A stretch of 5,059 bases of DNA from Deltaproteobacteria bacterium ADurb.Bin026 (GTDB lineage Bacteria > Desulfobacterota > Syntrophorhabdia > Syntrophorhabdales > Syntrophorhabdaceae). Below are positions 1 to 5,059 of the stretch, one piece after another; position 1 is the first letter of the stretch, and the number at the start of each line of letters is the position of its first letter. Under the pieces are notes generated by a model. That model did not search any database and was not told the origin of the DNA. It saw only the letters and a list, made by a program, of their open reading frames with translations. Made by a program: the position numbers and the translations under genes. The DNA is taken from contig MWEV01000228.1 of NCBI GenBank assembly GCA_002071245.1, positions 1-5,059 on the forward strand, in the 5' to 3' direction.

Positions 1-9
1 ACCTTTAAC

Positions 10-29
10 AATGATTTTGCAAAATCATT
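10..29. repeat. Perfect 20-bp palindrome
   Basis: AATGATTTTGCAAAATCATT is its own reverse complement over all 20 bases. The flanking bases (C9 and A30) do not continue the symmetry. It could be a dimeric regulator's operator, or fold into an 8-bp stem with a TGCA loop. No T-run follows on either strand, so a classical intrinsic terminator is unlikely. It lies beyond the tRNA terminator, so it probably belongs to whatever is left of the window. The palindrome is seen directly; its function is unknown. Confidence 0.6.
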
Positions 30-81
30 AATACATTACTGATGGCAGAGGGCATCATACCGAAAAGAATTGCCACTAAAC

Positions 82-116
82 AAAAAAAGCAGTTAAAGCC
101 AATCGCTGTAACTGCT
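82..116 (-). terminator. Rho-independent terminator of tRNA-Phe
   Basis: Read on the minus strand, AGCAGTTA (116-109) pairs perfectly with TAACTGCT (95-88). A C/T mismatch and a further 3-bp AGC/GCT helix extend the stem inwards, closing a GATTG loop. The stem runs straight into seven Ts on the minus strand (88-82). It starts 11 bases beyond the 3' end of the tRNA and points the same way, which is where a terminator for a single tRNA gene is expected. The upper stem is AT-rich, so strength may be moderate. Confidence 0.85.
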
Positions 117-127
117 GAAATTTAAAG

Positions 128-200
128 TGCCGAGGGACGGAATTGAACCGCCGACACGGGGATTTTCAGTCCCCTGCTCTACCGACTGAGCTACCTCGGC
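128..200 (-). tRNA. tRNA-Phe (anticodon GAA)
   Basis: On the minus strand the 73-nt sequence folds as a complete bacterial elongator tRNA. It has a 7-bp acceptor stem GCCGAGG/CCTCGGC with discriminator A, a 4-bp D stem GCTC/GAGC, and a 5-bp anticodon stem GGGGA/TCCCC. The anticodon loop is CTGAAAA, so the anticodon is GAA and it reads UUC/UUU. A 5-base variable region GTGTC follows, then T stem GGCGG/CCGTC with one G-T pair around a TTCAATT loop. The 3' CCA is not encoded: the bases after the discriminator are CTTT. A CCA-adding activity must therefore finish the molecule. It has its own promoter and terminator and appears to be monocistronic. Confidence 0.97.
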
Positions 201-210
201 ACAGTGATAA

Positions 211-240
211 TTTAAAACATAATTGGCGATTCCATGTCAA
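211..240 (-). promoter_or_regulatory. Promoter of tRNA-Phe
   Basis: On the minus strand a perfect -35 TTGACA (240-235) is followed after 18 bp by TTTAAA (216-211). An upstream TG gives the extended -10 form TGTTTTAAA. The predicted start near 204-205 lies only about 5 nt before the mature tRNA 5' end. AT-rich sequence further upstream, including two tandem ATTATCA copies at 248-261 on the plus strand, sits where an UP element would be. No GC-rich discriminator typical of stringent control is seen. The -35 is strong; the -10 assignment is less certain. Confidence 0.7.
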
Positions 241-247
241 GACATTC

Positions 248-261
248 ATTATCAATTATCA
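248..261. repeat. Tandem 7-bp repeat between divergent promoters
   Basis: Two back-to-back copies of ATTATCA fill 248-254 and 255-261. They lie 7 bp upstream of the tRNA-Phe -35 box, in UP-element position, and 26 bp upstream of the putative promoter of the rightward gene. They could help recruit RNA polymerase to the tRNA promoter or bind a regulator. In AT-rich DNA such a short repeat could also arise by chance. Confidence 0.35.
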
Positions 262-287
262 AAACGATTCAACGTCTTTAAAACCTT

Positions 288-316
288 TTGACTTTGTCCC
301 TTTCATATGTTAACAA
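288..316 (+). promoter_or_regulatory. Putative promoter of the rightward operon
   Basis: TTGACT (288-293, five of six consensus -35 bases) is separated by exactly 17 bp from TAACAA (311-316). A TGT at 308-310 gives an extended -10 context. The predicted transcription start, about 7 nt beyond the -10, falls at about 323, essentially on the ATG at 324, so the message would be leaderless. This placement also argues against the TTG at 288 being a translation start. The -10 is poor (three of six), so this remains a candidate. Confidence 0.4.
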
Positions 317-323
317 AATTGTC

Positions 324-1544
324 ATGCCAGAACAATATACCAAACCATTCAAGGGAATCGTTTACAATAAAGAAAAGATTGGAGATATAGCATCGTGTGT
401 TTGTCCCCCGTATGATGTTATCTCTGATGTCAGGTCATATTACAAAAGGAATGATTTTAATGCAATAAGGCTCGAACTACCGCAATCCATTCCTTCAATG
501 GATAAATACAATGTCGCCAAACAAACGATGGATACATGGCTCCAAGTAGGCATTCTCAAGCAGGACAACGAAGATACCATATACATAATGGAGCAGGAGT
601 TTGATTTTGGAGGCGCCATATTTCTAAGAAGGGGTTTCATTGCCCTCAACAAACTTGATACCAAAAGGATTCTTACGCACGAGGAGACGAGAAAAAAGGC
701 TAAAGAAGACAGGGAAAGGCTTATTGCAACATTAAAAACATATACAAGTCTTATATTCGGTTTGTATGAAGATAAAAATAACGAAATAGAAGATCTACTT
801 ATAAGCTCCAAAAAAGATAATATCTATGACTTTATGGATGAACAGGCCATTCGTAACCGCTTTTATAGAATGAATGACAAAGGCGAAATTAGCAAACTCA
901 CTGCATTGATGGACCAAAGATATATCTATATTGCTGATGGTCACCATCGTCTTGCTGTTTCATATAAACTTGGCATATCTTTCGTTCCTCTTTATTTGAC
1001 AAACATGTATTCGAGCGGCATAGTGATTCTTCCGTACCATAGAATCATAAAATTTAATGGAGTAAAGAATATTGAGGATATTTTTCGTGCATTAGATAAT
1101 TACGGGGTCATTGTAAAACACGAACTAACCGATGACAACTCAATCAAAAGGGTTATGAAATACGTTTCAGAATCCGAAAAACTCGCCTTTGCCTTTTGTT
1201 CAAAGGATAAACCAGGTAATATTTATGAGTTTACTCAAAAAAATCCCATACCGATGGACAACAACCTTCATGATGTTTTAAAAACATTAAAGGTAAATGT
1301 TATACACAAAGGTGTGATCAAGGACATACTCAACATATCGGATGAAGAGATCTCTTTCACACAGGACTATAGCGAATCTGTAGATGCATTAAAGAAGGGT
1401 AGTCTCGATCTGGCAATGTTTCTGCCACCAACAACCGTTCAGGAAGTCAAAAATATCGCTGACAACAACCTCTTCATGCCTCCAAAATCAACATTCTTTT
1501 ATCCTAAGATACTAACGGGTTTGGTATTTTATAAATATGCCTGA
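324..1544 (+). CDS. DUF1015 (COG4198) family protein
   Basis: This 406-residue protein belongs to the DUF1015/COG4198 family, which is widespread in bacteria and has no established biochemical function. Family hallmarks appear in order. The N-terminus has PFKGIVYNKEK and then CPPYDVIS at about residues 27-34. A charged block, HEETRKKAKEDRERL, spans about 119-133 and leads into a SLIFGLYED segment. IADGHHRLA falls at about 203-211, LPYHRIIKF at about 236-244, and MPPKSTFFYPK-TGLVF at the C-terminus. Length is normal for the family and the C-terminus is intact. No signal peptide or membrane segment is seen, so it is probably cytosolic. The DGHHR motif recalls ParB/Srx-fold nucleotide-binding proteins, but that is only a resemblance. 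I chose ATG 324 because family homology begins there. An upstream TTG at 288 would add 12 unlike residues and overlaps the likely -35 box. No Shine-Dalgarno sequence precedes either start. It heads the rightward gene group, with the methyltransferase 15 bp downstream. Confidence 0.9.
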   Translation: MPEQYTKPFKGIVYNKEKIGDIASCVCPPYDVISDVRSYYKRNDFNAIRLELPQSIPSMDKYNVAKQTMDTWLQVGILKQDNEDTIYIMEQEFDFGGAIFLRRGFIALNKLDTKRILTHEETRKKAKEDRERLIATLKTYTSLIFGLYEDKNNEIEDLLISSKKDNIYDFMDEQAIRNRFYRMNDKGEISKLTALMDQRYIYIADGHHRLAVSYKLGISFVPLYLTNMYSSGIVILPYHRIIKFNGVKNIEDIFRALDNYGVIVKHELTDDNSIKRVMKYVSESEKLAFAFCSKDKPGNIYEFTQKNPIPMDNNLHDVLKTLKVNVIHKGVIKDILNISDEEISFTQDYSESVDALKKGSLDLAMFLPPTTVQEVKNIADNNLFMPPKSTFFYPKILTGLVFYKYA

Positions 1545-1559
1545 AAAATATCCTGATTT

Positions 1560-2372
1560 GTGATTAGACAAACCAACAGCCAACAAACATTAACAATCAT
1601 CGAACAACAAAACACCATCAACCAGCAACTAATTACTGATATCAACATTGCCGATGACGAAACACTCGATATTATTTGCAATGAAGATCTAAAACTGATT
1701 CAGAAGAGGTGGGGTTATAGATTTTCTATCGATTCGATAATACTCTCGAATTTTGTTGTTCTGAAAAAAAAGGACAGGTTATTGGATATCGGCTCCGGTT
1801 GTGGTATCATACCAATCTACATGTCAAAAAAGGGTTACGGCAATGATATGCTCGGCATAGAGATCCAGGAGGAACTATTCGGTGTTTCCCAGAAAAATAT
1901 ACTGTTAAATCATGCACCGAATGTAAAATTCATACACGGCGATATTAAATATATGGAAAAGGAACTGAAAAAGACTCCATTTCATGTAGTTGTAGCAAAC
2001 CCTCCCTATACAAAAAGACATACGGGAAGAAAAAGCAATCAAACCTCAAGGGTAATGGCAAGATATGAATCGCAACTCGAACTTTCAACCCTCGTGTCGA
2101 TCGCCTCAACATTGTTGTTTAAAAAAGGTCGTTTTTATACGATATATCCTTCAAAAAGGCTCGGTGAACTGATTTACACTTCAAAGGCATACAGACTTGA
2201 GCCAAAGAGAATAAGGTTTGTACATCCGAGCATGGAGAGGCCTGCCAATCTTTTTCTTGCAGAATTTATAAAGGAAGGCGGCATTGAGATTAAAGTTGAA
2301 AAACCTCTTTACATTTATGATAATGATAATTACACTGATGAATTACAAACCTATTATTCGTTCAAGGACTGA
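1560..2372 (+). CDS. COG4123-family N6-adenine methyltransferase (TrmN6/YabB-like)
   Basis: This is a SAM-dependent methyltransferase of 270 residues. An N-terminal family block (TLD...LKLIQ...GYRFSIDSIIL, about 35-62) precedes SAM motif I, LLDIGSGCG, at 74-82. Acidic E101 follows in GIEIQE, then HGD at 126-128. The catalytic NPPY at 147-150 is typical of N6-adenine or glutamine amino-group methylation. The C-terminal YRLEPKRIRFVHP and KPLYIYDNDNYTDE segments match the YabB-like branch of COG4123. The characterised E. coli relative, TrmN6 (YfiC), methylates A37 of tRNA1(Val); the substrate here is inferred. GTG 1560 is the only standard start in frame upstream of the family block, because stops lie at 1542-1544 and 1554-1556. 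It gives a Gln/Asn/Thr-rich extension of roughly 20-30 residues that family members usually lack, and no Shine-Dalgarno sequence precedes it. The gene is 15 bp after the DUF1015 gene and 2 bp before the prenyl synthase, so it is likely cotranscribed. Confidence 0.85.
   Translation: MIRQTNSQQTLTIIEQQNTINQQLITDINIADDETLDIICNEDLKLIQKRWGYRFSIDSIILSNFVVLKKKDRLLDIGSGCGIIPIYMSKKGYGNDMLGIEIQEELFGVSQKNILLNHAPNVKFIHGDIKYMEKELKKTPFHVVVANPPYTKRHTGRKSNQTSRVMARYESQLELSTLVSIASTLLFKKGRFYTIYPSKRLGELIYTSKAYRLEPKRIRFVHPSMERPANLFLAEFIKEGGIEIKVEKPLYIYDNDNYTDELQTYYSFKD
2364..2368 (+). promoter_or_regulatory. Ribosome binding site of the polyprenyl synthase
   Basis: AAGGA lies 6 nt before ATG 2375, inside the last codons of the methyltransferase gene. 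It is the only clear Shine-Dalgarno sequence before any of the four genes here. Its position across the gene junction suggests translational coupling. Confidence 0.75.
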
Positions 2373-2374
2373 AT

Positions 2375-3343
2375 ATGGAAGATGTTTTAAAATTGATTGA
2401 GCCTGATTTGAAAAAGCTTGAAGCATCTATCGACAAACTCGTAACAACAAAGGTCGGTTTCATAAAAGAGATTGTAAACCATATCATCAAATCAGGCGGC
2501 AAAAGGGTGCGTCCCATCCTTGTGATACTCAGCGCAAAGCTTTGTGGTCACAAAGAGGATAGATTTATACCTTATGCTGCAATAGTAGAATTTATCCATA
2601 CAGCCACCCTGCTCCACGATGATGTTGTTGACAACGCCCAGACAAGAAGGGGGACATCTACAGCAAACACGATATGGGGAAACGAGGCAAGCGTGCTCGT
2701 AGGTGATTTTTTATATGCAAAATCTATGGAGCTGCTTGCAGATGAAGGCAACAGTGAAATCTTCAGCGTAATGGCAAAAACAACAAAATCCCTTTCTGAA
2801 GGCGAAATAATCGAATTAGTTAAGACATCGGATTTGGAGACAACCGAAGACGACTATTTTGAGATCATAGGGAACAAGACGGCTGTTTTGTTTTCAGTAG
2901 CCTGCGAGATAGGCGCCATACTGGGAAATGTGAGAAACAAAAAAAGAAATTCTTTAAAGGCATTCGGTCACAGTCTCGGTATCGCCTTTCAATTACAAGA
3001 CGATATACTTGATTATATTTCATATGACAACGTGCTTGGAAAACGTGTAGGCACAGACATCAAAGAGGGTAAGGTGACACTTCCACTTATCCATGCAATC
3101 AAATCATCGAACAAAAAGGAAAAGTCATCCATTGAGAAGGTGCTCGGCAAGCCAAACGTCACAGATAAGGACTTCGAAAGGATTAGAAGTATAATTTTAA
3201 AATACGGCGGCATAGAATACACGGCTGACAAGACAAGACAGTACACACAGGCAGCAAAGGACTACCTTAAAGACTTCAGGGCTTCACAATATAAAGAGGC
3301 ATTACTTACGCTAACGAATTATATGTTAAGCAGGAAGACATAA
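2375..3343 (+). CDS. ispB: Long-chain (octaprenyl-type) polyprenyl diphosphate synthase
   Basis: This 322-residue trans-isoprenyl diphosphate synthase condenses isopentenyl diphosphate onto an allylic primer. It makes the polyprenyl tail of ubiquinone or menaquinone in the cytosol. The diphosphate-binding GGKRVRP sits at 41-47. The first aspartate-rich motif is DDVVD at 82-86, followed by RRG at 91-93. The second is FQLQDDILD at 205-213. GKVTLPLIHA follows at 232-241. The mostly helical chain matches the usual length of about 320 residues. The residue five before the first motif is a small Ala (A77, in HTATLLHDD), as in long-chain enzymes such as E. coli IspB; a bulky aromatic there would favour short chains. 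Exact chain length cannot be read from the sequence, and a heptaprenyl- or nonaprenyl-type product is possible. ATG 2375 has a good RBS, lies 2 bp after the methyltransferase stop, and gives the expected N-terminus. Confidence 0.93.
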   Translation: MEDVLKLIEPDLKKLEASIDKLVTTKVGFIKEIVNHIIKSGGKRVRPILVILSAKLCGHKEDRFIPYAAIVEFIHTATLLHDDVVDNAQTRRGTSTANTIWGNEASVLVGDFLYAKSMELLADEGNSEIFSVMAKTTKSLSEGEIIELVKTSDLETTEDDYFEIIGNKTAVLFSVACEIGAILGNVRNKKRNSLKAFGHSLGIAFQLQDDILDYISYDNVLGKRVGTDIKEGKVTLPLIHAIKSSNKKEKSSIEKVLGKPNVTDKDFERIRSIILKYGGIEYTADKTRQYTQAAKDYLKDFRASQYKEALLTLTNYMLSRKT

Positions 3344-3361
3344 CATGGTGCGTCTTATGTA

Positions 3362-3391
3362 TTGCCAATACGATTATTGATTTTCTTTTAT
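3362..3391 (+). promoter_or_regulatory. Weak promoter candidate with dyad over the -35
   Basis: The 96-bp gap after the prenyl synthase contains TTGCCA (3362-3367, five of six -35 bases), then 18 bp, then TTTTAT (3386-3391, four of six -10 bases). A start near 3398 would leave a leader of about 42 nt before ATG 3440. The -35 lies inside an interrupted palindrome, GTATTG-C-CAATAC (3359-3371), which could be an operator or a short weak hairpin. No clear terminator for the upstream gene is visible, so read-through is equally possible. Confidence 0.25.
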
Positions 3392-3439
3392 CAAATTTCC
3401 TTCTTGCATAATCATTACCAATAACTAATAATATTGCTT

Positions 3440-5059
3440 ATGAAAGTCATCACCTCCCATATCAATGCCGATTTTGACTCTTTGTCCTCAATGGTTGCAG
3501 CTAAAAAATTGTATCCCGATGCGATCCTTGCATTTCCAGGTTCACAGGAAAAGACCTTGAGGGAATTTCTCATTCATTCAACACTATACATATTTGATAT
3601 CCAAAAGACTAAAAACATCGATTATGACAAGATCAATACACTCATCCTCGTTGATACAAGACAAAAAAAAAGGATCGGCGAATTTGCAAGGGTAATAGAG
3701 GCAAAAAAAGCCAAAATCCACATATATGACCATCACCCGTCAACAGATGACGATATCAGTGGAGACGTTGAATGCATTAGGAACACAGGCGCTACTGTAT
3801 CGATTCTTGTTTCCATATTAAAAGAAAAAGGTATTGTATTATCGCCGGAAGAGGCAACAGTAATTATGCTCGGTATATATGAAGAAACAGGGAGTTTTCT
3901 TTTTCCTTCTACTACAACGGAGGATTTCGCAGCAGCGTCTTTTTTGCTTGAGAACGGTGCAAACGTTAATATCGTTTCAGATATGCTCGTGAAAGAGTTG
4001 ACGCCAGAACAGGTATTTCTCCTCAACGACCTTATAAACAATGCCTCAATCTATAATATAAACGGCATAAACATTGTAATAACTGAAGGTTCAACAGAAA
4101 ATTACGTGGGTGACCTTGCCATAGTAGTACATAAATTCAGGGATATGGAAAACATAAACGTGGTCTTTGCCCTCTTCAGAATGGAAGACAGGTTATATAT
4201 CATCGCAAGAAGCAGAATACCCGAAGTCGATGCCGGATACATACTCTCTCTATTCGGAGGAGGAGGTCATAAGGAGGCTGCGTCTTCTACAGTTAAAGAC
4301 ATGACAATCATAGAGGCAAAGGATAAACTTGTCAGGATCCTGAGGCACAACATAAAGCCTCTGTGGAAGGCAAAGGACATCATGTTTTTTCCTGTAAAAT
4401 CAGTCGATGCAGAATGCCCAATTTCCGAGGCAAAGAGCATCATGGTCAAATATAACATAAATGCGTTGCCTGTTGTTTCAAATGAAAAGGTTGTGGGCAT
4501 TATTTCGAAACAGATAGTCGAAAAGGCGGCATTCCATAAACTTGAAAATATACCTGTTAGAGAATACATGTTTACTGAGTCTGCAACGGTAAGACCTGAC
4601 GACTCGATAGAAAAGGTAAAGGAATTTCTAATTGGCAACAACCAGAGATTTTTGCCGGTCACAAAAGACGGCAAGCTTATTGGTGCAATTACGAGAACTG
4701 ACCTTCTAAGGATATTGGAGGACGAAATCACAAAATCAGTCCTCAATAAGCTTGAATTTCACGACATGTACGAAAAACGCAAGAATGTAAAAAAACTCAT
4801 GCAGGAGAGGATAAGCAGGGAGACACTCAAAAAGCTCGTCGATATCGGAAATCTTGCCGATAAAATGGGGTATCATGCTTACCTTGTCGGTGGTTTTGTC
4901 AGAGACCTCTTACTACGCAACGATAATTACGATATTGATATTGTTATAGAAGGTGACAGTATAAGATTTGCCGAGCACTTATCAGAGATGTTCAAGGCAA
5001 AGGTAAGACCACACAAGGAATTTGCAACGGCAAAGGTAATCTATCCTGACGGTTTTAAA
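3440..5059 (+). CDS. DHH/DHHA1-CBS-CBS-tRNA nucleotidyltransferase (poly(A) polymerase family), 3' end missing
   Basis: The frame is open from ATG 3440 to the last base, giving 540 residues. The rest, probably 300 or more residues by comparison with remembered family members, lies outside the window. The N-terminal DHH phosphoesterase domain carries NADFD (9-13), VDTR (71-74), DHH (97-99) and GIYEETGSF (145-153). The DHHA1 part ends in GGGGHKEAA (273-281). Two CBS domains follow at about 315-370 and 377-432; such domains commonly bind adenine nucleotides. Next is the head of a class II nucleotidyltransferase: LVGGFVRDLLL (482-492) and the catalytic DID (498-500) in DIDIVIEGD. Such proteins are annotated as poly(A) polymerase or CCA-, CC- or A-adding enzymes acting on tRNA 3' ends in the cytosol. 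Which activity applies cannot be told here. E149 occupies a position where DHH proteins usually have a metal-binding Asp. ATG 3440 gives the expected MKVITSHINADFDS start; an in-frame TAA at 3422-3424 blocks longer versions. No Shine-Dalgarno sequence is visible. Confidence 0.92.
   Translation, partial: MKVITSHINADFDSLSSMVAAKKLYPDAILAFPGSQEKTLREFLIHSTLYIFDIQKTKNIDYDKINTLILVDTRQKKRIGEFARVIEAKKAKIHIYDHHPSTDDDISGDVECIRNTGATVSILVSILKEKGIVLSPEEATVIMLGIYEETGSFLFPSTTTEDFAAASFLLENGANVNIVSDMLVKELTPEQVFLLNDLINNASIYNINGINIVITEGSTENYVGDLAIVVHKFRDMENINVVFALFRMEDRLYIIARSRIPEVDAGYILSLFGGGGHKEAASSTVKDMTIIEAKDKLVRILRHNIKPLWKAKDIMFFPVKSVDAECPISEAKSIMVKYNINALPVVSNEKVVGIISKQIVEKAAFHKLENIPVREYMFTESATVRPDDSIEKVKEFLIGNNQRFLPVTKDGKLIGAITRTDLLRILEDEITKSVLNKLEFHDMYEKRKNVKKLMQERISRETLKKLVDIGNLADKMGYHAYLVGGFVRDLLLRNDNYDIDIVIEGDSIRFAEHLSEMFKAKVRPHKEFATAKVIYPDGFK

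Noticed and set aside
1..42. Possible C-terminal end of a plus-strand gene (TFNNDFAKSLIHY then TGA)
   Set aside because: Thirteen codons without a recognisable motif cannot be told from chance, and the 20-bp palindrome falls inside it. A 17-codon minus-strand frame across the same region is equally unsupported.
1..127. tRNA-Phe 3' end as an integration site for a mobile element
   Set aside because: No integrase gene, no duplicated tRNA 3' end and no mobile-element gene is visible. The terminator directly follows the tRNA, as in an undisturbed locus.
288..323. TTG 288 as the start of the DUF1015 protein
   Set aside because: The 12 extra residues do not resemble the family N-terminus, and the TTG forms part of a good -35 hexamer. 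ATG 324 fits family homology.
440..811. 123-residue minus-strand open frame
   Set aside because: It lies wholly inside the well-supported DUF1015 gene, and its Ser/Leu-rich translation shows no recognisable domain. It is a shadow of the opposite strand.
3013..3246. 77-residue minus-strand open frame
   Set aside because: It is antisense to the polyprenyl synthase gene just after its second Asp-rich motif, and shows no motif or ribosome binding site.
3377..3394. TTGAT...ATCAA inverted repeat as a terminator of the prenyl synthase
   Set aside because: The stem is only 5 bp, AT-rich, with an 8-base loop and no T-run after it.
3419..3436. CAATA...TATTG inverted repeat just before ATG 3440
   Set aside because: Five-base arms in very AT-rich DNA are expected by chance, and no stable structure or known regulatory site is evident.
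3733..4746. Two minus-strand open frames (3733-4041 and 4267-4746)
   Set aside because: Both are antisense to the DHH-CBS-nucleotidyltransferase gene, whose sense frame carries all the conserved motifs.

Overview
The window reads as ordinary bacterial chromosome: AT-rich, densely packed, with a bacterial tRNA-Phe gene and housekeeping genes. Frequent AGA/AGG arginine and ATA isoleucine codons are visible. The large DHH-CBS-CBS-nucleotidyltransferase fusion at the right edge is a protein type I associate with Desulfobacterota/deltaproteobacteria, Nitrospirota and Aquificota rather than enterics or Bacillota. A syntrophic or sulfate/metal-reducing anaerobe is a reasonable but unproven guess.

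Layout. Positions 1-127 hold no supportable gene, only a perfect 20-bp palindrome (10-29) and the intrinsic terminator of the leftward tRNA. tRNA-Phe(GAA) lies at 128-200 on the minus strand, with a consensus TTGACA promoter just upstream (211-240). The tRNA is divergent from a rightward gene group. That group starts with a DUF1015/COG4198 protein (324-1544), followed 15 bp later by a COG4123-type N6-adenine methyltransferase (1560-2372). A long-chain polyprenyl diphosphate synthase (2375-3343) comes 2 bp after that. After a 96-bp gap comes a DHH/DHHA1-CBS-CBS-tRNA nucleotidyltransferase/poly(A) polymerase-family protein (3440 to the window edge, incomplete). The first three genes look like one transcription unit. 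The fourth may be read through, or driven by a weak promoter candidate in the gap.

How the genes fit together. Three elements concern tRNA: the tRNA-Phe itself, which lacks an encoded CCA end; a methyltransferase whose characterised relative modifies tRNA; and a nucleotidyltransferase of the CCA/poly(A) family. The prenyl synthase supplies the side chain of a respiratory quinone and is functionally separate. The DUF1015 protein has no established role. I found no CRISPR array, insertion sequence, phage gene or defence module. The less ordinary signals are an apparent leaderless start for the first gene, a Gln/Asn-rich N-terminal extension on the methyltransferase, the DHH-CBS-nucleotidyltransferase fusion with a Glu at a usual Asp site, and the isolated palindrome at the left edge.
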